The notes under the pieces: generated by a model
Databases searched by the model: none
Told to the model about the DNA's origin: nothing
What the model saw: the letters and a program-made list of their open reading frames with translations, nothing else
Shown here: piece after piece, positions 25,952-34,999 of the stretch
Layout: the number at the start of each line of letters is the position of its first letter
Numbering within the stretch: the stretch's first letter is position 1
Made by a program: the position numbers and the translations under genes
NCBI RefSeq assembly: GCF_024195285.1
Contig: NZ_JALHBS010000115.1
Coordinates: forward strand, 1-56,487
Direction of reading: 5' to 3'
DNA length: 56,487 nt
Origin: Aurantimonas marianensis
GTDB lineage: Bacteria; Pseudomonadota; Alphaproteobacteria; Rhizobiales; Rhizobiaceae

Positions 25952-26421
25952 GCCTCATTATCCCGCGACGCGGCCAGATTGCGCGCCCGGACGAGTTCCT
26001 CGTTGGAATGGGTCAGGCGTTCCGCCAGGGTGCGCATCACCTCGACCGCGATCTCCGGGAACTGGCGTAGAAGCTGCAAGAACGAATCCTTGCGTACCCT
26101 CAGTGCCGACACGTCGGTGCTGGCGGTCACCGTGGCCGTGCGCGGAGAATCGCAAAGAATCGATATCTCGCCCACGACATCTCCGGCTCCCAGTGTCGCG
26201 ACCACATAGTCACCGGATGCCGTCTCCACCGAGACCTCCGCCTCACCCTCGACCAGTACATAGGCCGCGTCGCCCGGCTGCCCCTGCCGGACGAGAACCT
26301 GTCCGGCGCGGTAGGCGATCGAATCCGCCGTGAAGGCGATCAGCTTCAGGCGGCTCGGTTCGATGCCGGCGAAGATCGGGACCGACCGCAAAAGGTCCAT
26401 TTCGGATTTCAGAAGCGTCAC
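25948..26421 (-). CDS. Stand-alone cyclic-nucleotide-binding domain protein
   Basis: This 157-residue protein is almost entirely one Crp-type cNMP-binding domain. The phosphate-binding cassette GEISILCDSPRTATV keeps the conserved Glu and Arg that contact the nucleotide, so binding is likely intact. The domain is followed only by a helical tail, with no helix-turn-helix DNA-binding domain, so it is not a Crp-like transcription factor. The start is GTG 26421 with an AGGG site; an ATG at 26400 is possible. It lies between the ABC protein gene and the MBL hydrolase and may act as a sensor subunit for the transporter. Confidence 0.83.
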   Translation of the reverse strand: MTLLKSEMDLLRSVPIFAGIEPSRLKLIAFTADSIAYRAGQVLVRQGQPGDAAYVLVEGEAEVSVETASGDYVVATLGAGDVVGEISILCDSPRTATVTASTDVSALRVRKDSFLQLLRQFPEIAVEVMRTLAERLTHSNEELVRARNLAASRDNEA

Positions 26422-26469
26422 GTCGTCCCTCTGCCGGCAATCGTCTCAATCATCGCCTTACCCGTGTCC

Positions 26470-29175
26470 TCAGGCCGGCTCGTCGACCGCGCGACTGACC
26501 TGGCGCTGCGCGGTCGTCATCCGGCCGTCCCGAAATTCGACCGTCCGATCGAACAGTTCCGCATGTTCGGCATGACTCAAGACCCAGAAAATCGTCTGCC
26601 GTTCCGCACCGAGAGCCTCGCGCGATGCAAGGACGCGCTCAATTGTCGCCCGCTGGCTGTCCCCGTCAAGGGTGGAAATCGGCCGGTTAAGGACCAACAG
26701 GTCCGCGCGCTTGAGCAGCGCCCGGGCCAGCGCCAGCTTCTGCTGCTGGCCGGAGGACAGGCGCTTGGCGCCACTGCCCATGTCGAAATCAAGCCCGATC
26801 TCGAACACCACGTCGGACAGGCCGGTCTCGCGCAGCGTCTCCAGCAGCACTTCGTTGATCCGCGCCGAAGCTTCGGCGTAGCGGTCGACAACGCGGCCGA
26901 ACAGGACGTTGTCCTGGAAGCTCGCCGCGTGGTTGACCGAATCGGGCGAATGGAGGGAGACGGCCTGGGCCAAGTCCGGATCGAGGCCTTCCCGGAACCG
27001 GTCCCGTCCGCGAAGGATCACCGCCTTGAGGTCCTCGTCGAGGAGGCCCATGCGATGGCGCGGTTCGATGTAGCCGAAGGCGAGTTCCTGCAGGGCATAG
27101 CGGTCCTCGTCCGACACCTGGCCGCCCCCGGCGACACGGCGGAGCGTCGAACGGTAGAGATCGACATCGTCGGGCGAGACAAGGTCGACACTGTCCATCA
27201 GCGGATTGTCGGGAGAAAGGTCCCCGAAGATCTCGATGAGGGTCTCGGCGATCTGACGGCCCATGTCGAACAGTGCCTGATCGAGCCCGGTTTGCCTGAG
27301 AACCGCTCGCACCTGCGGCCGCGCGGCAAGCGGGATTCCCCCGACCGCCGCCGGCAGGGCGATTCCGAAGACGAGATTTTCGAACAGCGTGGCGTAGTCG
27401 GAATAGCGCTCCGCGTGGAAAGACTCGAAATACTCCTCGTCGCCGCCATCCGCGAGTCGGCTGCGAAAGCGCTGCCGCGCCGCGAGGATGCGTTCGGCCA
27501 CCTCGTCCGGCAGGTCCGCCGGCAGCCGGTTGCGCAGTCCGAGCCGCGCAATGTCGAGCCGCAGTCCGGCAATTTCCAGCACTTCGCCTAGACGCGGCGT
27601 CAGCGCCTCCGGGCCCTCGACGCCCGCCGCCTTGTAGTCGATCCAGTCGTCCCGGATATCGAGGTCGATATTGCCCGACTTTCGCGCTTCCTCGAGCCGG
27701 ACCGCTTCCGCCCGTCCGCGCCGCTTTTCCCGGACAAGGGGGGCGTGGCGCAGGCCATAGACCAGCGCGTCGCGGACCGACATTCTGGCAAAGTAGGGGC
27801 CGGCCTCGGCGTAGGCGATACGGCGCCCAACGAAGGAATCAGGCAAGCTGTCCAACGAATGACCGTTGATGCTGATCCTTCCCCCGGCCGTGTCGACCAA
27901 TCGGACCAACGCCTCGGCGAGATATTCGCCGCCGCCTCCGAACGGCCCGACGACGGCAAGCGTCTCGCCGGCGGAAATTCGCAGGCTCGTCGGCTCCAAC
28001 AGGTCATTGCCCGCATCGTCGGCGATCCTCAAGCCGACGATCGAGATATCACCGTCGATGTGCGGCGGTTCGTCATAAGACACCGCATGCAATGTCGGCG
28101 AGAGCAGATTTCCGAGCGCGAATTGCTCGCGGATCTGCGAATATTTGGACTGAACGTCGACGCGGAACTGGTCCCAAGTGATCAGTTCCTTCAGCGGTCC
28201 GGGCAAATCCTTGTAGGCCGCGATCACCGCGACGAGCTGGCCGATGTCGAGCCGCCCGACAATGACGAAATAACCGCCGACGAGATAGAAGATGAAGGGC
28301 GTTATCTGGGCGAGGAAGTTGTTGACGAAGTTGGTGAGGAACTTCCACCGAAAGAAATCATAGCGAATCCAGAGGATCTTGCCGAGGCGGCTACCGAGCT
28401 CGGCGCGCTCCCAGTTGGATGTATCGTTGGTGCGAATGGAGGGAATGCTTTCGACGATCTCGCCGATCCGGCCGGACAAAAGCCGGGCGGTGAGTTGGCG
28501 GGCGCGGGCGAGGACGATGAGACGGCGGCGCATCTGAGGAATGAGGATAAGCTGGACGAGCACGACGGCGCCCGCGACCATGCCCAACCAGGTATTTTGC
28601 AGATAGATGAAGACGAGAGCCGTCAGCGCCTGACTGAGCAGGAGCGCCGGATCGGCGAACGCGCTCCCGCCGAAACCGCCGACGGGCTCGGTCTCGTCCT
28701 TGATCATCGACGCGATCTCGGGCCCGCGGATTTGCTTGAAGCGGCCGGTGGGAAACCGCAGCACCCGATCGACCAGTTGATAGCGCAGGCGGCGGAGCAG
28801 CCGCTCGCCAAGCTGACCCTTGTAGTTCGACAGATAGAACTTGAAGAGACCGTTGACGACGACGAAGAACAGGAACGTCAGGCTGAGACTGACGAGAACG
28901 CCGAACCGGTCGAATTCGACGCCGTCGAACAGGGCGACTGTCCCGCCGCCGAGAAAGTCCGGAACCGGCAGGATTACCTCGAAAATCGTTTCGGTCTCGC
29001 CCGGCTGCCATTCGCCCTGGATCGGACCGTTGACGATGCGCTTGGGCAGATCGAGCGTCAGATAATAGAACGGCAGCGAGATCAGCAGAACGAAGAACAG
29101 CCAGAGCTGTTGCCGGCGCGTGTGCCGCCAGACGTAGCGGAAGACGCTCTCGTCGAGGCCGTCGTGCGCGGCCAT
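26470..29175 (-). CDS. ABC-type membrane protein with degenerate nucleotide-binding domain and large internal repeat
   Basis: This 901-residue protein has an exporter-type transmembrane region (helices from about residue 25 to 320) fused to an ABC domain. The Walker A is GPFGGGGEY (about 410-418), lacking the lysine. Walker B is LLVLNRP (about 826-832), with Asn and Arg in place of Asp and Glu. The signature LSSGQQQ (about 806-812) and an H-loop histidine (SHAEH) are kept. Nearly 400 residues separate Walker A from the signature, where about 100 is normal. This stretch contains repeated blocks (RQRFRSRL...LFENLVFG and RDRFREGL...FQDNVLFG). ATG 29175 follows the upstream stop by one base. It probably binds or senses rather than hydrolyses ATP. 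Confidence 0.82.
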   Translation of the reverse strand: MAAHDGLDESVFRYVWRHTRRQQLWLFFVLLISLPFYYLTLDLPKRIVNGPIQGEWQPGETETIFEVILPVPDFLGGGTVALFDGVEFDRFGVLVSLSLTFLFFVVVNGLFKFYLSNYKGQLGERLLRRLRYQLVDRVLRFPTGRFKQIRGPEIASMIKDETEPVGGFGGSAFADPALLLSQALTALVFIYLQNTWLGMVAGAVVLVQLILIPQMRRRLIVLARARQLTARLLSGRIGEIVESIPSIRTNDTSNWERAELGSRLGKILWIRYDFFRWKFLTNFVNNFLAQITPFIFYLVGGYFVIVGRLDIGQLVAVIAAYKDLPGPLKELITWDQFRVDVQSKYSQIREQFALGNLLSPTLHAVSYDEPPHIDGDISIVGLRIADDAGNDLLEPTSLRISAGETLAVVGPFGGGGEYLAEALVRLVDTAGGRISINGHSLDSLPDSFVGRRIAYAEAGPYFARMSVRDALVYGLRHAPLVREKRRGRAEAVRLEEARKSGNIDLDIRDDWIDYKAAGVEGPEALTPRLGEVLEIAGLRLDIARLGLRNRLPADLPDEVAERILAARQRFRSRLADGGDEEYFESFHAERYSDYATLFENLVFGIALPAAVGGIPLAARPQVRAVLRQTGLDQALFDMGRQIAETLIEIFGDLSPDNPLMDSVDLVSPDDVDLYRSTLRRVAGGGQVSDEDRYALQELAFGYIEPRHRMGLLDEDLKAVILRGRDRFREGLDPDLAQAVSLHSPDSVNHAASFQDNVLFGRVVDRYAEASARINEVLLETLRETGLSDVVFEIGLDFDMGSGAKRLSSGQQQKLALARALLKRADLLVLNRPISTLDGDSQRATIERVLASREALGAERQTIFWVLSHAEHAELFDRTVEFRDGRMTTAQRQVSRAVDEPA

Positions 29176-29176
29176 C

Positions 29177-31153
29177 TCAGCCTGCCTTTGGCGAAGCGGC
29201 AAATTCGGAGGTCAGGAAATCCAGATTGGCGGCGCGGATGAAATGATCCGGCCGCGCCTCCAGAAGTGGCCGTTCGATCCCCTTGACGACGTTGAACGGC
29301 TCCGGCCATTCGCGCCGGCCGGACTCGCCGGCCGAGGGAATACGGGCGAAGTCGAGCGGACGCGTGGGATCAGCGTGCGGCACCGCCTGCATGAGCATCT
29401 GCGTATAGGGATGCAGCGGCGCGCGAAACAATTCCCGGCGCGGCGCGAGTTCGACGATCTCGCCGTCACACATCACCGCAATCCGGTCGGCGACGTAATT
29501 CACGACCGCGAGATTATGGGAGATGAACAGATAGGTGAGCCCGCAAAGGCGCTGTAGATCCTTCAACAGGTTGAGAATCTGCGCCTGCACCGAAACGTCG
29601 AGGGCGGCCACCGGCTCGTCGCAAATGAGCAATTCGGGTTGCAATGCCAGGGCGCGCGCGATGCCGATCCGCTGGCGCTGGCCGCCGGAGAAGCTGTGCG
29701 GATAGCGATTGGCGTATTGTGGTTCCAGCCCGACCGCGGCCAGCAGCCGCTCGATCCGCCCCTGCTTCTCGGGTCCGCCGCTCTCGCGGTGGATCTCGAA
29801 CGGTTCGGCCAGGATCGCGCCGACGGTCATACGCGGATCAAGCGAGGAGAACGGATCCTGGAAGACGTATTGCAGATGGTTTCGAACCCCGAAGAGTGCG
29901 GCCCGGTCGGCGTTGACGAGGTCGACAGGACCTGACTGGGCGTTGAACACCATCGAACCGGCATCCACCGTGACGGCGCGCATGATGGCGCGCGCGAGCG
30001 TGGTCTTGCCGGAGCCGGATTCGCCGACGAGGCCGAGACACTCGCCGCGGCGGACGGTCAGGGACACATCCTTCAGCGCATGCACACCACGCGGTGGCGC
30101 CCGGGAGAAGAGGCGTTTGTCGCCACGCCGCGAAAAGCTCTTGCTGAGCCCCTTGAGTTCAAGCAGCGTGTCGCCGCGCGTTCCCACCGATTCCCGTGTG
30201 AACAATGCCTCGGCATCGACCTTGATCTCTCGGATCGGCTTGAGGCGTGGCGCCTCGTCCCGATCGAGGTCGGGAACCGCCTTCATCAGCGAAATAAGGT
30301 AGGGGTGCTGCGGGCGCGCGAAAAGCGCCGCGGCGGAGCCCGACTCCATGACCTTGCCGTGGTGCATCACGACAACTTCCTCGGCGAGATTGGCGACCAC
30401 GCCGAGATCGTGAGTGATCAAGAGGACGGCCATGCGGAGTTCCGCCTGCATGTCGCGCAGGAGCTTGAGAATTTGTGCCTGCAAGGTGACGTCGAGGGCG
30501 GTCGTCGGCTCGTCGGCGATCAGCAGCGCCGGCTTGCAGATCAGCGCCATCGCGATCATCGCCCGCTGGCGCAGGCCGCCCGACAATTCGAACGGATAGG
30601 ATTTCAGCGCGCGCTCAGGCTCCGGAAACCGCACCAGCCGCAGCGTCTCGATCGTGCGTTCACGGGCTTCCGCGCCAGTACCGCGACCATGCACCTCAAG
30701 CACTTCGCCGATCTGGTCACCGAGCGTGTGGAGCGGCGAGAAGGAGGTCATCGGCTCCTGGAAGACGATGGAGATGGATTGGCCGCGGATCGCCCGGAAG
30801 CGAGAACTCCTCGGCGACAGCGCCGCAAGATCGACGACGCCCTGGAGAGGGTCGCGGAACAGGATATGGCCACCGGTGATCAAGGCGCCCTTTGGCAAGA
30901 GTCCAAGGATCGCCTGCGAGGTTACGGTCTTGCCGGAACCGGATTCCCCGACCAGCGCGACGGTCTGCCCGGCGCCGATCCTCATCGACAGGCCGTTGAC
31001 CGCCCTCACCATGCCGGCCATCGAGCGGAACTCGACCGACAGGGATTCAATCGACAGAAGCGCGGAGGCGTCGCTCGGCACCGCATGCCGGCCATCCGAC
31101 AGGGGCCGCTCCAGAACCGGTGCGTCGCTCGCCACGTCCATCCTCCTAGCCAT
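29177..31153 (-). CDS. Fused dipeptide-type ABC transporter ATPase (DppD-DppF-like)
   Basis: This protein of about 658 residues has two complete ABC ATPase domains. The first has Walker [13 protein letters not shown] and Walker [13 protein letters not shown]. The second has Walker [13 protein letters not shown] and Walker [13 protein letters not shown]. Both signatures (LSGGLRQR and FSGGQRQR) are intact. The C-terminal oligopeptide-transporter extension is present after each domain ([24 protein letters not shown]). It should energise the permeases at 21713-23862, yet it is encoded in the opposite, convergent operon. The start is uncertain: ATG 31153, ATG 31141 or GTG 31162. The pseudo-ABC gene follows one base after its stop. 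Confidence 0.87.
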   Translation of the reverse strand: MARRMDVASDAPVLERPLSDGRHAVPSDASALLSIESLSVEFRSMAGMVRAVNGLSMRIGAGQTVALVGESGSGKTVTSQAILGLLPKGALITGGHILFRDPLQGVVDLAALSPRSSRFRAIRGQSISIVFQEPMTSFSPLHTLGDQIGEVLEVHGRGTGAEARERTIETLRLVRFPEPERALKSYPFELSGGLRQRAMIAMALICKPALLIADEPTTALDVTLQAQILKLLRDMQAELRMAVLLITHDLGVVANLAEEVVVMHHGKVMESGSAAALFARPQHPYLISLMKAVPDLDRDEAPRLKPIREIKVDAEALFTRESVGTRGDTLLELKGLSKSFSRRGDKRLFSRAPPRGVHALKDVSLTVRRGECLGLVGESGSGKTTLARAIMRAVTVDAGSMVFNAQSGPVDLVNADRAALFGVRNHLQYVFQDPFSSLDPRMTVGAILAEPFEIHRESGGPEKQGRIERLLAAVGLEPQYANRYPHSFSGGQRQRIGIARALALQPELLICDEPVAALDVSVQAQILNLLKDLQRLCGLTYLFISHNLAVVNYVADRIAVMCDGEIVELAPRRELFRAPLHPYTQMLMQAVPHADPTRPLDFARIPSAGESGRREWPEPFNVVKGIERPLLEARPDHFIRAANLDFLTSEFAASPKAG

Positions 31154-31275
31154 TTCCGACACGTCCCCGGCGGGAGGCGGAGCGGCCGTTGAACCGATTG
31201 CACCACGATCCGGCAGACGAAGTCATGCGATTTCTCGACCGCATGACGCGCATCTACGGGGCGGTGCCGCGGTAA

Positions 31276-32412
31276 TCATCGCCGTTGGCCAAGCGTCTCG
31301 ATCATTCGTGCCGCATGCGCCGCGCCATCGAGATCGATCGACGGACGTCTGGCGGCCGGCCGCTCCAGAGCCTCGGCGATCGCCGCCGCCAACGTCGTCG
31401 CAGAGAGCTCGGACGCCTTGACGCGCGACAAGAGCCCCATGTCCCGCATGCGTTCCGAGCGGTGCCATTGCTCGGTCTCCTCGCCCTCGTCATAGGGCAC
31501 CACGACGGCGGGCGCCTCGGCGCGCAGGAGATTCATCACCGTGTTGTAGCCGGCCTGCGAAATCGACAGGGCGCAGCCGTCGAGCAGTTCCTGGAAATTC
31601 GGCGCGAAGCGCGAAACGACGGTCCGCTCGTTCGCCATCGCGGACAATTCCTCAAAGCCCTCGGCGGGAAAGCGCGGCCCGGTGAAGAAACGCCAGACCC
31701 GGTCGGCAAGCCGCGTCGATGGACGGGCTGCCATCGCCGCCCGCATCAAATCGCCAGCGGCCGCGCCGCCGCCTGCCGAGACGATCACCTCCCCGTTCGG
31801 CGCTCCGCGAACCCGCTCGGCCGGCTCGGTCACATAGCCGGTATAGCCAATGAGATCGGCGAGTTCCTCCGCATGCGGATAGGTCTCCCCGAAGGCGAAA
31901 AGCGATGGGTCGGAATGGACGAGCACGGCGTCGAGATGCGCGCGCGCGATCGCCGCGCCCTTGGCTGCCCGTTCGGGATGCTTGGTCGCGACGAGGATGT
32001 CGCGGACCGAGGTGACGCATTTGACCCGCGGCTTGTCGCGGGCGGCGCGTTCGAGCAGCGGCAGGAGCTCGAAGCCGAAGCGCCAGCGCCCGAAGGGATA
32101 CATCTCCAGAAGGACGATATCGGGCCGGATCTCGTCGTAAAGATGCAACAGCGCGTCCCGCCGCGCCGCGCGCCAGGCATCGGTCACCGGCTCGCCGTCG
32201 GCGTCGTAGAGCACCTTGAAATCGGCACCCTTCAGCTTGGTCGGCGGCAGTTGCACGACATCGGCGCCGGCGAAGGGCATTTCCTCAACAGGCATGCCGC
32301 CGAGCGCGACGGTCACCGCCATGCCACGCTTGGCCATGGCGTCGGCGAGAAGCTCACCGCGCCGCAGATGTCCGACACCCAGAAGATGCTGCACGTGAAA
32401 GAGAACCCGCAT
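31276..32412 (-). CDS. MurG-like (GT28-type) glycosyltransferase
   Basis: This 378-residue predicted glycosyltransferase starts MRVLFHVQHLLGVGHLRRG, the nucleotide-sugar transferase opening shared with the paralog at 33566-34819. The C-terminal half has the SQAGYNTVMNLLRAEAPAVVVPY segment and EQWHRSERM, equivalent to the GT28 donor site. It is the last of three coupled glycosyltransferase genes, its ATG overlapping the previous stop by one base. No membrane segment is seen. The acceptor is unknown. Confidence 0.78.
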   Translation of the reverse strand: MRVLFHVQHLLGVGHLRRGELLADAMAKRGMAVTVALGGMPVEEMPFAGADVVQLPPTKLKGADFKVLYDADGEPVTDAWRAARRDALLHLYDEIRPDIVLLEMYPFGRWRFGFELLPLLERAARDKPRVKCVTSVRDILVATKHPERAAKGAAIARAHLDAVLVHSDPSLFAFGETYPHAEELADLIGYTGYVTEPAERVRGAPNGEVIVSAGGGAAAGDLMRAAMAARPSTRLADRVWRFFTGPRFPAEGFEELSAMANERTVVSRFAPNFQELLDGCALSISQAGYNTVMNLLRAEAPAVVVPYDEGEETEQWHRSERMRDMGLLSRVKASELSATTLAAAIAEALERPAARRPSIDLDGAAHAARMIETLGQRR

Positions 32413-33569
32413 CAGATCATCTCTCGTAGCCGCACCGACCGGTTGCGCGTCGGCGTTTCTCCCAGCGCCTCACCAAGCGTCTTCGAGGCCACGGCGAGAT
32501 CGTGGCGCGCGAGCATGCGCTGCCGAGCTGCACGGCCCATTCGTTCTCGCACGGTGGGATCGAGCAGACGTCGGACGTTATTGGCGAAGGCCGGCGCATC
32601 GCCTTCCGGCGCGATGAAACCGGTCTCGCCGTCCTCGACGACGCTTGGGACGCCGCCGCTGCGGCCGGCGACAACGGGCACGCCCGCGGCCTGCGCTTCG
32701 AGAAAGGCCATACTCCAGGCTTCCTTGATCGCCGGCCAGACATAGAGGTCGGCCGCGGCATAAAGGGCCGGCATCTCGGCGGCGTCGGCCGCGCCGTGAA
32801 AGGCGACACGGGAACCGAGCCCGGCGAAGGCCTCGCGCACCCGGTCCTCGGCCGGTCCGGCACCGACGATGACGAGATGAAACGCGGCATCGCCGAGCGC
32901 TTGCAGGGCCTTGGCGAGCAACTGGTACGAGGCGAGCTTCTGGTCCTGGCGCATCATCGCGACGGTGAGCAGCCAGGGACGATCGCCGGAGAGGCCGTGG
33001 CGCGCGGCAAGCCCCTCCCGCGCGGTCTTCCGGTTCGTCGCGGCCTCAACATAGGGCCGGGTATCGAGGAACGGTGCGAGGTCCAGATAGCGCGCCCCGT
33101 GCCGCATCCGCGGTAGAACGCACGGCCGGTCGGCCGGATTGAGACCGACGACGAGATCGGCCCGCGCGAGCGCCGCCAGGCTCGCTTCATAACCCCGGTG
33201 CCAGGCCCCGTCCTTGCGCTTGTCCGCAACGGACGCCTCGGCGACCACATAGGGAATGTCGAGTTCGGTTGCCAGGCGGGGCCCCAGCCAGTCCGGTGCC
33301 TTATGATAGAGATGGTAGGTGAACCAAAGGTCGATGGGCGCGTGGCGGTTGTTCCGACGCATGATGCGTTCGCCGATCCGCCTTCCGATCCGCTCGATGC
33401 GAGCCTGCCGCAGCGGGTCACCCCGATCGTAGCTGCGAAAACCGGAGGCGATCACGACATCGTGTCCGGCGAGCCGCAGCGCCTCAACGAGGCCGCGCGC
33501 CACCGTGCGGTCTCCGGATGGATGCGCATCGCGCGGCGATTTCATCGGTGCATAGAATGCGATCCTCAT
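32412..33569 (-). CDS. Family 4 (GT-B) glycosyltransferase
   Basis: This 385-residue GT4-type enzyme begins at ATG 33569 with MRIAFYAPMKSPRDAHPSGD. Its start overlaps the stop of the upstream glycosyltransferase by four bases (ATGA). Donor-site motifs are IVGAGPAEDRV, FHGAADAAEMPALYAAADLY and a final EAQAAGVPVVAGRSGGVPSV, with the E-x7-E pattern near EAWSMAFLEAQ. It is the middle gene of a three-transferase operon. Sugar specificity cannot be read from the sequence. Confidence 0.84.
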   Translation of the reverse strand: MRIAFYAPMKSPRDAHPSGDRTVARGLVEALRLAGHDVVIASGFRSYDRGDPLRQARIERIGRRIGERIMRRNNRHAPIDLWFTYHLYHKAPDWLGPRLATELDIPYVVAEASVADKRKDGAWHRGYEASLAALARADLVVGLNPADRPCVLPRMRHGARYLDLAPFLDTRPYVEAATNRKTAREGLAARHGLSGDRPWLLTVAMMRQDQKLASYQLLAKALQALGDAAFHLVIVGAGPAEDRVREAFAGLGSRVAFHGAADAAEMPALYAAADLYVWPAIKEAWSMAFLEAQAAGVPVVAGRSGGVPSVVEDGETGFIAPEGDAPAFANNVRRLLDPTVRERMGRAARQRMLARHDLAVASKTLGEALGETPTRNRSVRLREMI

Positions 33570-34819
33570 GCCATCCCGGCCTTGGAGATCGGACGCAGGC
33601 TCGCACGCTTCCAGTCGTAAGCGTCGACCCGCTTCGTCCGACCGGCGGCGATATACGCGTCCGCGCGCTCGCAAATGGTCTTCAGGCCGTCGAGAATGCC
33701 CGGAATCGCTGCGGATTTCGGCCGGGCCTGCCCCGGCAGCGCCCGGATGGCATCCGCCATCGCGGATGCCTCGTCGACGCGGTCGTCGAGCAGCATGGTC
33801 AAAAGGCCGAGTTCCTCGGCCTGGGAAGCGCGTATATATTGCTCGAGCCGCGGCTGCCGGCGCGGCACCACGACGGCCGGTTTGTCGAAGGACAGGATTT
33901 CGCAAAAGGTGTTGTAGCCGCCCATGGCGACGACGCCTTCGGCCCGCTCGAACAGCGGCTCGATACTCGCCGCGAAGGTGATCACGTCGACGCTGTCGAG
34001 CTTCGCCGCCCGGCGCTGGAAATCCGCCTGGAAGCCCGGCTCCATGAAGGGGCCGAGGACGATCTTGGCGCGAACACCGATCGCCGGATCGCTTTCGTAG
34101 GCGCGCAGAACCCAGTCGACCAGCATCGTCCCGTCGCCGCCACCGCCGGTGGTGACGAGGACAAAGGGTCGCTCGCCAATCCGGATGCGGTCGGGCAGCG
34201 CGCCCGACGGCTCGTCGGCCCTGTGCAGATAGCCGGTGAACACCGCCTTCTCGCGGACCCGATCCGACACGCCGATCCCCTCCAGCGGATCGCAGATCTC
34301 CGGCAGACCGTAGATCCAGATGTCGTCATAGAACTCCTCGAGAGCACCGAAGGCATCCTTGCGCGTCCACTCCTCGACCAGCCGGGAGGGCTCGTCCATG
34401 ATATCGCGCAGGCCAAGGACGAGGCGCGCCCCGGTAGTCTTCAGATGGCGCAGCGAAGCCTCCACCTCGCCGCGCATGCCCAGCGGCTCCTTGTCCACCA
34501 GGAAGATATCCGGGTCGAAAATCTCGGCCGTCTTCTTGATGACGGCGCTGCGGATCTCGGTCAGATCCTCGATCGACAGGCCCGGATTGGAGGGGGCGTA
34601 ATTGTCGGCGCCGAGCTTGACGACCCCCGGCACACGGATGAAATCCACCTGCGGCGGAAAGCTGAACGAGCCGACCACCGGAGAACCCGCGACAAGCAGG
34701 ATGGCGATATCCGGACGGTGGGCGACCAGCGCCTGCGCGATGACCCGGCAGCGGCGCAGATGCCCCAGCCCATAGGTGTCGTGACTATAGATGAGGACGC
34801 GCGGAGGCCGGGCTTTCAT
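33566..34819 (-). CDS. Predicted glycosyltransferase (COG4671-like)
   Basis: This 417-residue protein starts at ATG 34819, six bases after AGGAG, with MKARPPRVLIYSHDTYGLGH, typical of the COG4671 predicted glycosyltransferases. The C-terminal part has TTGGGGDG, VVAMGGYNTFCEILSFDKPAV and a conserved EQYIRA segment, similar to the GT28 donor site. It is the first gene of the three-transferase operon and divergent from the membrane cyclase at 35000. The 180-bp gap between them must hold both promoters. Confidence 0.8.
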   Translation of the reverse strand: MKARPPRVLIYSHDTYGLGHLRRCRVIAQALVAHRPDIAILLVAGSPVVGSFSFPPQVDFIRVPGVVKLGADNYAPSNPGLSIEDLTEIRSAVIKKTAEIFDPDIFLVDKEPLGMRGEVEASLRHLKTTGARLVLGLRDIMDEPSRLVEEWTRKDAFGALEEFYDDIWIYGLPEICDPLEGIGVSDRVREKAVFTGYLHRADEPSGALPDRIRIGERPFVLVTTGGGGDGTMLVDWVLRAYESDPAIGVRAKIVLGPFMEPGFQADFQRRAAKLDSVDVITFAASIEPLFERAEGVVAMGGYNTFCEILSFDKPAVVVPRRQPRLEQYIRASQAEELGLLTMLLDDRVDEASAMADAIRALPGQARPKSAAIPGILDGLKTICERADAYIAAGRTKRVDAYDWKRASLRPISKAGMA

Positions 34820-34999
34820 GAAATACTCCTGGCGCTCGGGCCGTGCTCTCTGCACGCCACACTGGCGACTTTCCTTTTGGGGCGCAAGATCGCACTATCG
34901 TCGTCGCACCTCAGTTACAATGCGGCGCCGCCCGATTTGGGCCCAGGCCAACATGGGAAGGCGACAGACCGTTCACGAACGGGCTGCTTCGATCGCGGC

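Noticed and set aside
33518-34999. Apparent N-terminal extension of the membrane cyclase
   Set aside because: These 494 codons are antisense to a glycosyltransferase gene. The true start at 35000 gives a normal membrane cyclase.
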